Assembly (NCBI RefSeq): GCF_002261355.1
Contig: NZ_NEVU01000003.1
Span: 1-64,000, forward strand
DNA from: Bordetella genomosp. 12
GTDB lineage: Bacteria; Pseudomonadota; Gammaproteobacteria; Burkholderiales; Burkholderiaceae_B
Direction: 5' to 3'
Length of the DNA stretch: 64,000 nucleotides
The translations under genes and the position numbers were made by a program. This document shows positions 1 to 8,447 of the stretch, one piece after another (positions within the stretch are counted from its first letter, which is position 1; every line of letters starts with the position of its first letter). Under the pieces are notes generated by a model that had not been told where the DNA came from, ran no database searches, and worked only from the letters and a program-made list of their open reading frames with translations.

Positions 1-1098
1 ATGCTGTGCGAGCAGTGCGGCGCACGATGTCGCCAGGTCCATGAGACCACGGTGCGACGGGTGCGAGATCTGCCGCTATTTGAGTACCGGGTTGTTCTTC
101 ACGTGCCACGCCGGCGCCTGTTGTGTGAGCGATGCGGTGGCCCGCGCTTGGAGCGGCTTTCTTGGCTGGGTCGCTACCAACGGGTGACGGATCGGCTTGC
201 GGCGGCCTGCAGCCAATTGCTGCAATCAAGCAACGTGCAGGCGGTGGCAAGGTTCTTCGAACTGGGTTGGCACTCCGTCAAGGCGCTGGACAAGGCCCGG
301 CTCCGAGCGTCAATGCGCGAGCCGGATTGGTCCAGGATCGAGTATTTAGCGATGGACGAGTTCGCCCTGCATAAAGGGCATCGGTACGCGACAGTAGTCG
401 TCGATCCGATCAGCAGGCAGGTGCTGTGGATCGGCCCAGGACGCTCACGCGAGACGGCTCGGGCGTTCTTCGAGCAATTGCCGCGTGGGGTGGCCCAACG
501 CATCAAGGCCGTTGCCATCGACATGACTACGGCCTACGAGTTGGAAATCCAGGCCCACTGCCCACAGGCGGAGATCGTCTATGACTTGTTCCATGTCGTG
601 GCCAAGTACGGACGAGAGGTCATTGATCGGGTGCGCGTGGATCAGGCCAACCAACTGCGCCAGGACCGTCCCGCGCGTCGGGTCATCAAATCGAGCCGCT
701 GGCTGCTATTGCGCAACCGCGACAAGCTAGACCGGCAGCAGGCCGTCCGGCTCGACGAATTGCTGCAAGCCAACCAGCCGCTGCTGACGGTCTATGTTCT
801 GAGGGACGAACTCAAGCGGCTCTGGTTCTACCGAAGACCTGCCTGGGCAAAACAAGCCTGGCACCACTGGTGCGAGCAGGCCGAGCAAAGCGGTATAGCC
901 CCCTTGAACACCTTCGCTCAGCGTCTGAAAGGCTATCTGCATGGCATCCTGGCCAGATGCCGACATCGACTAAACACCAGCATCGTTGAGGGCATCAACA
1001 ACACCATCAAGGCCATTAAGCGGCGCGCCTACGGGTACCGAGACCAGGAATACTTCTTCCTCAAAATCCGCGCCGCCTTCCCCGGTAATGCTCAATGA
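1..1098 (+). mobile_element. ISL3-family (IS1001-like) transposase, probably cut at the left edge
   Basis: The 365-residue product carries the ISL3 hallmarks. Two Cys-x2-Cys pairs (C3/C6 and C42/C45) form the N-terminal zinc finger, followed by a helix-turn-helix region and a DDE catalytic core. I place the acidic triad at D119 (in YLAMDEF), D174 (in VAIDMT) and E330 (in SIVEGINN), with the typical YDLFHVVAKY block between. The reading frame is already open at base 1 and ISL3 transposases are usually around 400 residues, so the true start probably lies to the left of the window. Family resemblance is to IS1001 of Bordetella. The right inverted repeat of the element must lie shortly after base 1098, but I could not fix it without the left end. 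The element ends about 280 bp from the 3' end of the large adhesin gene. Confidence 0.88.
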
Positions 1099-1377
1099 AC
1101 CATAAAAAAGGGCGTTGCGGGATGGCGGCACAGGCGCGCGTTGAGCGCTGTTCTGGCGTACCGTCATCCGCTGTTGGCAAGTACTTTAGCGATAAGCTCA
1201 GACCAGATAAGCCGCCCGATTCCTACGGATTTGTAGGAAAGATCTGAACGTCAAAGACAGCCCGCCCAAGGCCAGCCATCACGCCCTGGCAAGCCCGATG
1301 AGGCGAGTGGAAAACGCCCGGCCTAGCAGGGGAAAAGCAGCAGAGCCCCGTGCGCCCGCAGGCCCGCGAATATGACT
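1099..1377. other. Gene-free stretch between transposase and adhesin 3' end
   Basis: No credible coding region is seen. The stretch must contain the right end of the IS element. A short inverted repeat, TCCTAC-N6-GTAGGA at 1221-1238, could form a small hairpin that helps end transcription of the leftward adhesin gene, but it has no T-run. Confidence 0.4.
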
Positions 1378-4300
1378 TCAGTCATAGACCTGCACATTGA
1401 GCATCAAGCGATAGACGCCCTCGCCGGGGATCGTGACGCGCAGCTCGACAAGGTTGTTGTAGCGACCGCGCGGCACGATGCTGACCGATTTTTTGTCGCT
1501 GAGCCGATCCCGAAAGCCGATGGCAAATACATTGCGCCGCTTACTCCTGTCATAGCGCAATTCGGTTTCGATATTGCGTTGGACGTAGTTCGCGACCACG
1601 AGGTCATAGCCCCCCGAAATGTTGGTCGGGTGTACGCTCACCTTGGCCTTATCCTTATATTTGAGATCCAGGTAGAGCATCCAGAGTCTGCCGCCCGAGT
1701 TGCCGGATTTGCTAATAGACAAGTAGTGCTGGCTGGATAGCTCAAACAGCACGGCGCTGGACGGCAGCTTGGCCCCGGTCCGACTGTCTTGATACTGGCG
1801 TGTCGCGGGCGCGCTGGTGTTGCCGGCCTCGTCCCTGGCCAGTGCGCGTATCTCGCCCGAGGCGATATCCTGATCCGAGCTGACGGCGTAGTTGCCGTTC
1901 TTGTCGGCACGCGCCGTTTTCTTGCTTCCGCCGGGGAAGGTCACATCGACCCAAGCCAACGGTTCGGTCTTGCCTCGCACGGTGACCCGCCCGTTGCTGC
2001 TATCGGTTTCCGGGGCATTCATGGACGGTACCCCAGGCGGCGTTTTATCTATCTCATCGTTGTACTGGCGGGTGGCCGCCGCGCCCTGATTGCCTGCGGC
2101 ATCGGTCGCACGAATCACGATGTTGCCGGAGGGCACATCCTGGGCGGACTGCGCCTCGAAGCGGCCGTCCGCCCCCGCCTGGACACGCTGCTGGCTCCCA
2201 TCACTGAACACCACCGTGACCGAGGCACCAGGCTCGGCCTGGCCTGAAACCGTCACCCGCCCCGTTTGGGTATCCGTGTTGACGCCCGAGATGACCGGCG
2301 CGGCCGGCGGCGTCACATCCACCTTGTCGTGATAGTCATAAGTGGTGGTGCCGCTGGTATTGCCCGCGGCATCCGCGGCCCGGGCCGTGATCGCGCCCGA
2401 GCCGATATCCTGCCGAGAGACGGCGCTGTAGGCGCCCTGGGCGTCTGACTGGACCGTTACGCTGGTGCCATCCGGAAAGCGCACCGTCACCGTCGAGGCG
2501 GGCTCGGCGCGGCCGGTGACCGTGACCCTGCCGCTCTGCGCATCGGCCGTCGCCGAGACGATGGTGGGTGCAGCGGGCGGCGTGGCGTCGACCTCGTCGA
2601 CATAGGCCTGCTGCGCCGGAGGGCTGGCGTTGCCGGCCGCATCGCTGGCCTGCACCACGATCCTGCCGGACATCATGTCGCGCGAGGAACTCGCCATATA
2701 GCTTCCGTCGGCGGCTGCCACGGTCGATGTCGTGCTTCCGTCCGGCCATTGGACCCGCAGCACCGCGCGCGGCTCGGCCTGGCCTGTCACCGTCACATAG
2801 CCGGTATGGGAGTCCGTGCTCACCTTGCTGATGTGAGGCGCCGGCGGAGCCGTCACATCCACCTGATCCTGATAGGCATGATGCGTCGGGCGGCCGACAT
2901 TGCCCGCGCGGTCCGTCGCCTGAACCGTGATCGTGCCCGACTCCACATCCCGCTCGGAGGTGGCCGTGAATCCGCCGCCGGCGTCGGCCGTGATCACCTT
3001 GCTCGACCCATCGGGAAAGCGCAGCGTCACCCTCGCGCCTGGCTCGGCGGTGCCGGTGACCGTGACTTTGCCCGTGGCCGGGTCGGCCGCCACCGAGACG
3101 ACTTCTGGCGCATCCGGCGGCGTGGCATCCACCTGGTCTCGATAGACATATCGTGTCCGGGCACTTTGATTGCCCGCCGCGTCGGTGACATAGGCGGTGA
3201 TGTTCCCTGACGCGATGTCCGCAGCCGAGGTGGCCGTGTACTGCCCGTCGCCCGCCGCGGTGCTCGTCGTGCTGGATCCATCGGGCCAGTGCACGGTGAC
3301 CGCCGCGCCGGGTTCCGCACGGCCGGTGACGGTGACCTGCCCGGTGCCCGGATCGGCCGCAGCGGCATCGATGCTGGGCGCGTCCGGCGCCGTCCTGTCC
3401 ACCGTATCGCGATAATCGTGGCGAGTCTGCGGCCCGCGATTACCCGCCGCATCCGTGGCCGTCGCGTAAACCGGGCCGGACTCGACATCCCGCAACGACG
3501 TGGCGCGGTACTGACCCTGCGCGTCGGCTTGCACGCGTTCCACGCTATGATCCGGGAACCGGACCTCGACCCAGGCTTGCGGCTCCGCCTCGCCGCGCAC
3601 GGTGAGCCGGCCCGTCGTGTCGTCGGCCACGGCGGCCAGAATGGAGGGCGCGGCGGGCGCCGTCTTATCGACCGTGTCCTGATAGTCCCGCGCGACGCGG
3701 GGGCTGACATTGCCCGCGGCATCGCTGGCCTGGGCCACCACCTCGCCCGACGCAATATCTCCGCTCGAGGTAGCGCGGTAACGGCCATCCACGCCGGCAG
3801 GCACCCGCAGCACTTCGCCATCGGGAAAACGCAACGTCACCATGGCTTGCGGTTCGGCCATCCCTTCGACCGTGACGCGGCCGGTCTCGGCTTGCGTGTG
3901 CAGTCCCTCGATCGTGGGCGCCTGCGGGGCCGTCCGGTCGATCGCGTCGGCATAGTCATGACGAATGACCGGGCTGCGGTTGCCTGCCGCATCGGTAGCC
4001 GCGGCCAGAATCGAGCCAGACTCCTGATCCTTGTCAGACGTGACACGAAACCTGCCCTGCTGATCGGCCTGCACGCGCCGGACGCTGCCATCCGGAAACA
4101 CCACCTCCACCTGCGCCCCGGGCTCGGCCTGACCCGCCACTGTCACGCGCCCCGCATGGGCCTCTGCCTCCACCGTCTCGATGACCGGCGCATCCGGCGC
4201 CGTCCTGTCGATGCTGTCGTGATAATCCAGGGTCACTTTAGGCCCCGGATTGCCGGCGGCGTCCGTCGCGCCGGCGACTATGCTGCCCGCCGGCACGTCA

Positions 4301-6426
4301 CCATCTGACTGGGCCTCAAACGTGCCGTCCTCACCCACCTTCAAACGCCGGCGCGAGCCATCCGGAAAGATCAGCTCGGCTTCGGCATCCGGCTCTGCCT
4401 GCCCCACGACAGTGACGCGTCCGGTGTCGGCAGCCGTCACCACCCTGACAATGACCGGTGCGGCAGGCGGGGTTTTGTCGCGCACATCCACGTAAGGCCG
4501 GACCGTGGCCGCCTCCTCTTCCCCCGGGCGCGGCACGCGCAGCGCCCGCAAGGGGCCGGACGGCACGTCGCCGGCCGAGGTCAGGCGATAGCGGCCTTCC
4601 GCGCCCACGGCCGCCCGTTCGCGGCTGCCGTCCGGAAAAGTCAATTCAACGTCGCTGCCTGGCTCGGCCTGCCCGAGCACCGTGACCCGGCCAGTATCCT
4701 CGTCAGTCAGCACGGCATCGATCGTGGGCGCCACCGCCGGCGGCGGCTGGTACTGTGCGCCCGTGCGCGCCTCCTCCCTGGTCTGCGGGTCGATGGCTCG
4801 CACCAGCACCTGCCCCTGTCCGACCGCGCGGCGCGAGCGGGCCTTGAATAAACCCTTGCCGTCGGACTTGGCCGAAACGGACTCGCCATTGGGAAAGTGC
4901 ACCACCACATCCACACTGGGCTCGGTTTTGCCAGATAAGGCCAGGGCGCGGTCTGCCGGCTGGGGCGACATCGTCAGGAGCGCGACCTGCAGCTTGCCCA
5001 GCACTACCTGGTCGACGTACGGCACGGTGAGTTCCTGGCTCTGATCGCCGTCGGCATTACGGGCCCGCAGCACCAACTGACCCGAGGGCTGATCCGTATC
5101 ACTGGTGTAGCGATAGCGGCCAGCCGCATCCGCCGAGGCTGAGCCTGCGCTGCCATCCGGCATGCGTATCTCGACCGTGGCGTACGGCTGAGTCAGCCCG
5201 GCCACGGTGACACGGCCGTTGATGACATGGGTGGACAATTGGGTCAGCGACAGCGCAAGAATGATCTCCTTGCGCCGCGTCTTGAGCACGATGCGGCTTT
5301 CGCGCGACACGAGCGCCATGCGCGGGTTTTCCGCCGAAAAAGGCGCCGCGTCTGCCGGCAAGCGGCGCAGCTGTTTGGCCAACGGCTCGTCCCACGAGAT
5401 CGACAGCCCGATCTGCACGCGGATTTGCCGCTCGCCGCCCAGCACCTTCGTCTGCTCCAGCCCCAGACTCAGCAAGGGAATGGGCCGGTACTCGAGGCCA
5501 TACCTGAAACCGCTGGCGCGGTGCTGCGGCTGCCCGTTGTCGTAAAAATCGACGCTGGCGCCGTTCCAGCGGAAGTAAGCCGCACTCAAGCTCAGCCCTG
5601 GCACTGCTGCAGGGCGGTAGCGCATGCCGAAATCCACACCCGATGCCGGCCTCTCCTGCAGCCTATCCTCATGCCGGCTGCCGCGCCAACCGGACAGCGG
5701 CGCATAGACGTTGCCATGCAAGGTAAATGCCGGCGCGATCGCTTCCCACCCTACCGACGCGCGCCAATGCCGCTTGCCGAACTCGTGGTCCAGGAACCCA
5801 TTGACGCCAAGCAACCAGCCCCCGTCCAGTTGGCGCCGGTAGACGGCGCCCGCATTGGCGGTAGGCCGGTCATTCTGACTGTGCGCCCCGAGCTGTGCCA
5901 GGAGAGACTCCTTGCCCGAACGCTGGAGCTCCTCAATGGTGTTGAACGCCACGGAGCGGCGCCCCGTTGCCAGATCAAGCTGCAGCGCCCCATCCAGATG
6001 GCGCAGCCAGGGCAGACCCGAGCCGCGCGCCTTGGCGACCGCGTCCTGCAGCGCCCGGTTGAGTTCGCCCTGCGCCTGGAGCCTGAGATAGCGGCCATTC
6101 AGGCCGCTGGTCTGGCCTTCGCGCTGCTGAGCGGCCAGATCGCGCCATTGCGCGGCCAGGGTTTCCGCCCACGCGGGGGGTTCAGGCTGTGCGGCGGCGT
6201 CGTCTGCGGGCGCCAGAACCGGCGCGCCACGCGCGAGCACCGATAAGGGCAGCAAGGACTGCATCAGCAAACTGCCCCCTACTGTCGCCGCCACGGACTG
6301 GCGGGCGCGGCGTTTACCGCGGCGGCACGCACGGCGCGCCTGCCTATCGTTGTGGCCCCGCACCTGCCGCCGTGTCCCCGCGCCTGGGGCCAGAGACCGT
6401 ACCAGGCGATAGATATGCTTACTCAT
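1378..6426 (-). CDS. Intimin/invasin-like inverse autotransporter adhesin with 13 Ig-like repeats
   Basis: This 1682-residue surface protein has the inverse autotransporter layout. An unusually long, Arg-rich N-terminus (residues 1-70) ends in a hydrophobic signal core and an Ala-rich cleavage site. It is followed by a periplasmic stretch and an intimin-type beta-barrel at about residues 110-345 (motifs such as NGFLDHEFG and RYGLEYRPIPLLSLG). Thirteen tandem repeats of about 88 residues fill residues 397-1549, each built on TGRVTVxGxAEP...FPDGS...ATDAAGN. A non-repeated domain of about 130 residues closes the protein. The barrel should sit in the outer membrane and export the repeats as a rod with the terminal domain at the tip, so adhesion is the likely role. 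I chose the ATG at 6426 because GAAGGAAG precedes it at good spacing; the frame is open 150 bases further upstream. The C-terminal domain is not one I recognise and is not the C-type lectin fold of intimin as far as I can see. Confidence 0.9.
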   Translation of the reverse strand: MSKHIYRLVRSLAPGAGTRRQVRGHNDRQARRACRRGKRRARQSVAATVGGSLLMQSLLPLSVLARGAPVLAPADDAAAQPEPPAWAETLAAQWRDLAAQQREGQTSGLNGRYLRLQAQGELNRALQDAVAKARGSGLPWLRHLDGALQLDLATGRRSVAFNTIEELQRSGKESLLAQLGAHSQNDRPTANAGAVYRRQLDGGWLLGVNGFLDHEFGKRHWRASVGWEAIAPAFTLHGNVYAPLSGWRGSRHEDRLQERPASGVDFGMRYRPAAVPGLSLSAAYFRWNGASVDFYDNGQPQHRASGFRYGLEYRPIPLLSLGLEQTKVLGGERQIRVQIGLSISWDEPLAKQLRRLPADAAPFSAENPRMALVSRESRIVLKTRRKEIILALSLTQLSTHVINGRVTVAGLTQPYATVEIRMPDGSAGSASADAAGRYRYTSDTDQPSGQLVLRARNADGDQSQELTVPYVDQVVLGKLQVALLTMSPQPADRALALSGKTEPSVDVVVHFPNGESVSAKSDGKGLFKARSRRAVGQGQVLVRAIDPQTREEARTGAQYQPPPAVAPTIDAVLTDEDTGRVTVLGQAEPGSDVELTFPDGSRERAAVGAEGRYRLTSAGDVPSGPLRALRVPRPGEEEAATVRPYVDVRDKTPPAAPVIVRVVTAADTGRVTVVGQAEPDAEAELIFPDGSRRRLKVGEDGTFEAQSDGDVPAGSIVAGATDAAGNPGPKVTLDYHDSIDRTAPDAPVIETVEAEAHAGRVTVAGQAEPGAQVEVVFPDGSVRRVQADQQGRFRVTSDKDQESGSILAAATDAAGNRSPVIRHDYADAIDRTAPQAPTIEGLHTQAETGRVTVEGMAEPQAMVTLRFPDGEVLRVPAGVDGRYRATSSGDIASGEVVAQASDAAGNVSPRVARDYQDTVDKTAPAAPSILAAVADDTTGRLTVRGEAEPQAWVEVRFPDHSVERVQADAQGQYRATSLRDVESGPVYATATDAAGNRGPQTRHDYRDTVDRTAPDAPSIDAAAADPGTGQVTVTGRAEPGAAVTVHWPDGSSTTSTAAGDGQYTATSAADIASGNITAYVTDAAGNQSARTRYVYRDQVDATPPDAPEVVSVAADPATGKVTVTGTAEPGARVTLRFPDGSSKVITADAGGGFTATSERDVESGTITVQATDRAGNVGRPTHHAYQDQVDVTAPPAPHISKVSTDSHTGYVTVTGQAEPRAVLRVQWPDGSTTSTVAAADGSYMASSSRDMMSGRIVVQASDAAGNASPPAQQAYVDEVDATPPAAPTIVSATADAQSGRVTVTGRAEPASTVTVRFPDGTSVTVQSDAQGAYSAVSRQDIGSGAITARAADAAGNTSGTTTYDYHDKVDVTPPAAPVISGVNTDTQTGRVTVSGQAEPGASVTVVFSDGSQQRVQAGADGRFEAQSAQDVPSGNIVIRATDAAGNQGAAATRQYNDEIDKTPPGVPSMNAPETDSSNGRVTVRGKTEPLAWVDVTFPGGSKKTARADKNGNYAVSSDQDIASGEIRALARDEAGNTSAPATRQYQDSRTGAKLPSSAVLFELSSQHYLSISKSGNSGGRLWMLYLDLKYKDKAKVSVHPTNISGGYDLVVANYVQRNIETELRYDRSKRRNVFAIGFRDRLSDKKSVSIVPRGRYNNLVELRVTIPGEGVYRLMLNVQVYD
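1780..5235 (-). repeat. Thirteen tandem coding repeats of about 266 bp
   Basis: The DNA repeats encode the Ig-like modules of the adhesin. Period is about 264-267 bp. The two modules nearest the barrel (about 4700-5235) are the most divergent, lacking the APxI..V opening and the ATDAAGN motif. The eleven others share TGRVTVxG, AEPxA and (Y)xDxVDxTxP junctions, some of them very similar. Such an array can gain or lose units by recombination. Confidence 0.85.
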
Positions 6427-6860
6427 GGGGCTTCCTTCGACAAACGGCGCATGGCGCTCTGCTCGCGCCCGCCCTGCGACGGCTAGGAAGGCGCTGGCGG
6501 CGGTTGAACAAGGCTTGAAACGAGCGGCCCGGGCGGCGCATGCCCGCCGCGCCTCGGGCCGCTTCTGGCTATGCAACGCACTTTATCGATTACCTCGGAC
6601 GTGATAAGCCGCCTGAGCCCGACGCGCGTGTGGGATGTGTCTCTAGATCGCCTCGCGCTCCCGCCTCGGCCGCACGGCAGCCGCGCCCGGCACGACGATC
6701 GCTGCGCCGCCTAAGCCCCGGCACCTGTCAGGGATGTGGTCATCCCATTGCGGGCGGCCTGCCGGCCACCCGTAGGACGGAAGAAAGCGCCAATTGCCAA
6801 AACCGCCGGGGCTGCACCATAATTGATAGCCATTCTCATTCCCTCCTGACCCGGCCTTCC
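6427..6860. other. Divergent intergenic region between adhesin and fecI-type gene
   Basis: This 434-bp stretch has no convincing gene. It must hold the leftward adhesin promoter and, at its right end, the rightward iron-regulated promoter with a Fur-like box (6819-6837). I found no clear sigma-70 promoter for the adhesin by eye. Confidence 0.5.
6819..6837 (+). promoter_or_regulatory. Putative Fur box upstream of sigma gene 1
   Basis: The 19 bases match the classical Fur consensus GATAATGATAATCATTATC at 12 of 19 positions, with the core TTGATA..CATT conserved. It lies 24 bp before the ATG of the ECF sigma gene, where iron repression is expected. Confidence 0.65.
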
Positions 6861-7373
6861 ATGGCGTCCCCCTCTTCCGCCTCGCTGCCGCCCGATGTCG
6901 CAGCGCTCTACAGTGAGCACCATGGCTGGCTGCAAGCCTGGCTGCGCCGCCGTCTGGGCAATGCCTTCGATGCCGCGGATCTCGCGCACGACACGTTTGT
7001 GCGGCTGCTGCGCCAACTGGAGCCGATCCGCGAGCCCCGCGCCTACCTGACCACGGTCGCCCACGGGCTCGTTGTCAACCACTGGCGGCGCCTGGACCTC
7101 GAGCGCGCTTATTGCGAGACGCTGGCCACGGTCGACGAAGCCCTGGCCCCGTCGCCCGAAGAAGGGGCATTGCTGCTGGAAGCGCTCTGCGAACTGGACG
7201 CGCTGCTCAACCAGCTCAACCCCAAGGCGCGTACGGCGTTTCTGCTCGCCCACCTGGAAGGCCACACGTACGCCGAGATCGCCACCCAGCTCGCGGTCTC
7301 CGAACGCATGGTCAAGAAGTACATGGCTCAGGCGATGCTGCACTGCCTGACTGCCGGCCAAGCGGCATCGTGA
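6861..7373 (+). CDS. FecI-type ECF RNA polymerase sigma factor (cassette 1)
   Basis: The 170-residue protein is an iron-starvation extracytoplasmic-function sigma factor. Region 2 lies at about residues 12-55 (ALYSEHHGWLQAWLRRRLGN, then FDAADLAHDTFVRLL), the FecI signature for core binding and -10 recognition. Region 4 lies at about residues 115-160, with the helix-turn-helix around YAEIATQLAVSERMVKKYM. The frame is open well upstream, but the ATG at 6861 fits family length and follows directly on the Fur-like box. The stop overlaps the GTG start of the anti-sigma gene, so the two are translationally coupled. It probably drives the receptor gene at 8448 when the cognate ferric ligand is bound. 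Confidence 0.9.
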   Translation: MASPSSASLPPDVAALYSEHHGWLQAWLRRRLGNAFDAADLAHDTFVRLLRQLEPIREPRAYLTTVAHGLVVNHWRRLDLERAYCETLATVDEALAPSPEEGALLLEALCELDALLNQLNPKARTAFLLAHLEGHTYAEIATQLAVSERMVKKYMAQAMLHCLTAGQAAS

Positions 7374-8338
7374 GCGCAGCTCGTCCCAGCTTCGAGGTGC
7401 TGCAAGAGGCGGCGCAATGGTTTGCCGAGCTCGGCGCCTCCCCCGCCGATGCCGAACAGCACCGCCGCTGGCGGCTCTGGCACGAGGCCGATCCCACCCA
7501 CCAACTGGCCTGGCGCCAGGTCGAGGCCATCAGCGGCAAGTTCAATACCGTACCGGGCGGGGATAAGCCGCTGGCGCACCGGATGCTGGACGCCGCCGCA
7601 CGCGCGCGGACCCGGCGGCGGCACACCCTCAAAACATTGGCCTGGCTATGCGGAGCGGGGCTGGGCGCCAGCTCGCTGGCCTTGCCCTGGGGCCGCTGGA
7701 CCGCCAAACATCACACAGGTCTGGCCGAGCGGCGCGACCTGCGCATGGCCGATGGCGCGCAAATCTGGCTGAACACCGACAGTGCCATCGACGTCGATTA
7801 CACGCCGACGCTGCGCCGCATCAGGCTGCTGGCCGGCGAAATCCTGATCGCCACGGCCGCCGATACGCAAGCGCCGCCGCGGCCTTTTGTGGTGGATACC
7901 GCCCAAGCGCGACTGCGCGCCCTGGGCACCCGATACAGCGTTTATCAGCAAGACGGCAGCACCGTGCTGGCCGTATTCGACGGCGCCGTGCAAATAGAAC
8001 CCCGGCTTGGCGGCCCGCCCATGGGTATCGTGCAGGCAGGCCAGCAGACGCGGATCGGCCCCCAAGGACCGGGCCCCATCGAAGCCGCCGACATGAGCCG
8101 CCGCGCCTGGGCCGAAGGGCTGATCGTGGCGCACAACCTGCGTTTGCAGGATTTCGTGGCCGAGCTGTCACGCTACCGCCACGGCTATCTGGGGTGCGAC
8201 CCCGCCATCGCGGATCTGCGTCTGGTGGGTACCTATGCGATCGCCGACACCGATCAGGTGCTCGAAACCCTGCAGGCGACACTGCCGCTGCGCGTGCGTA
8301 AACCGTTGCCCTGGTGGACCGTGCTCGAGCCCCGCTGA
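7370..8338 (+). CDS. FecR-type anti-sigma factor/regulator (cassette 1)
   Basis: This 322-residue protein relays the signal from the outer membrane receptor to the sigma factor. Residues 10-55 form the cytoplasmic DUF4880-like anti-sigma domain (LQEAAQWFAELGAS...AWRQVEAI). One hydrophobic segment at about 88-106 crosses the inner membrane. The FecR domain follows in the periplasm, with RLLAGEILIATA and LGTRYSVYQQDG. The C-terminal STN-like part (about 245-320, LQDFVAELSRYRHG) should contact the receptor's signalling domain. A twin-arginine motif (TRRRHTLK, residues 81-88) precedes the membrane segment. The start is taken as GTG at 7370, which shares a GTGA overlap with the sigma gene stop; longer frames upstream merely shadow that gene. 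Confidence 0.88.
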   Translation: MSAARPSFEVLQEAAQWFAELGASPADAEQHRRWRLWHEADPTHQLAWRQVEAISGKFNTVPGGDKPLAHRMLDAAARARTRRRHTLKTLAWLCGAGLGASSLALPWGRWTAKHHTGLAERRDLRMADGAQIWLNTDSAIDVDYTPTLRRIRLLAGEILIATAADTQAPPRPFVVDTAQARLRALGTRYSVYQQDGSTVLAVFDGAVQIEPRLGGPPMGIVQAGQQTRIGPQGPGPIEAADMSRRAWAEGLIVAHNLRLQDFVAELSRYRHGYLGCDPAIADLRLVGTYAIADTDQVLETLQATLPLRVRKPLPWWTVLEPR

Positions 8339-8447
8339 CGCCTCGCGTCGGCCGGCGTTCCCCATCGCCATGGGCGAGTTCCCCTTTTTGGGCCCTCGAT
8401 TGGCATACCGGGTGAAAGCACATTCTCCTCTCTCATCCGGACCCACC

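Noticed and set aside
1217-1240. BvgA-like inverted heptads (TTCCTAC and GTAGGAA)
   Set aside because: The site is downstream of both flanking genes and the spacing is not that of known BvgA sites; a small hairpin is simpler.
1780-5235. Regular repeats that could suggest a CRISPR array
   Set aside because: The period is about 266 bp and the repeats are in-frame protein modules, not short repeats with unique spacers.
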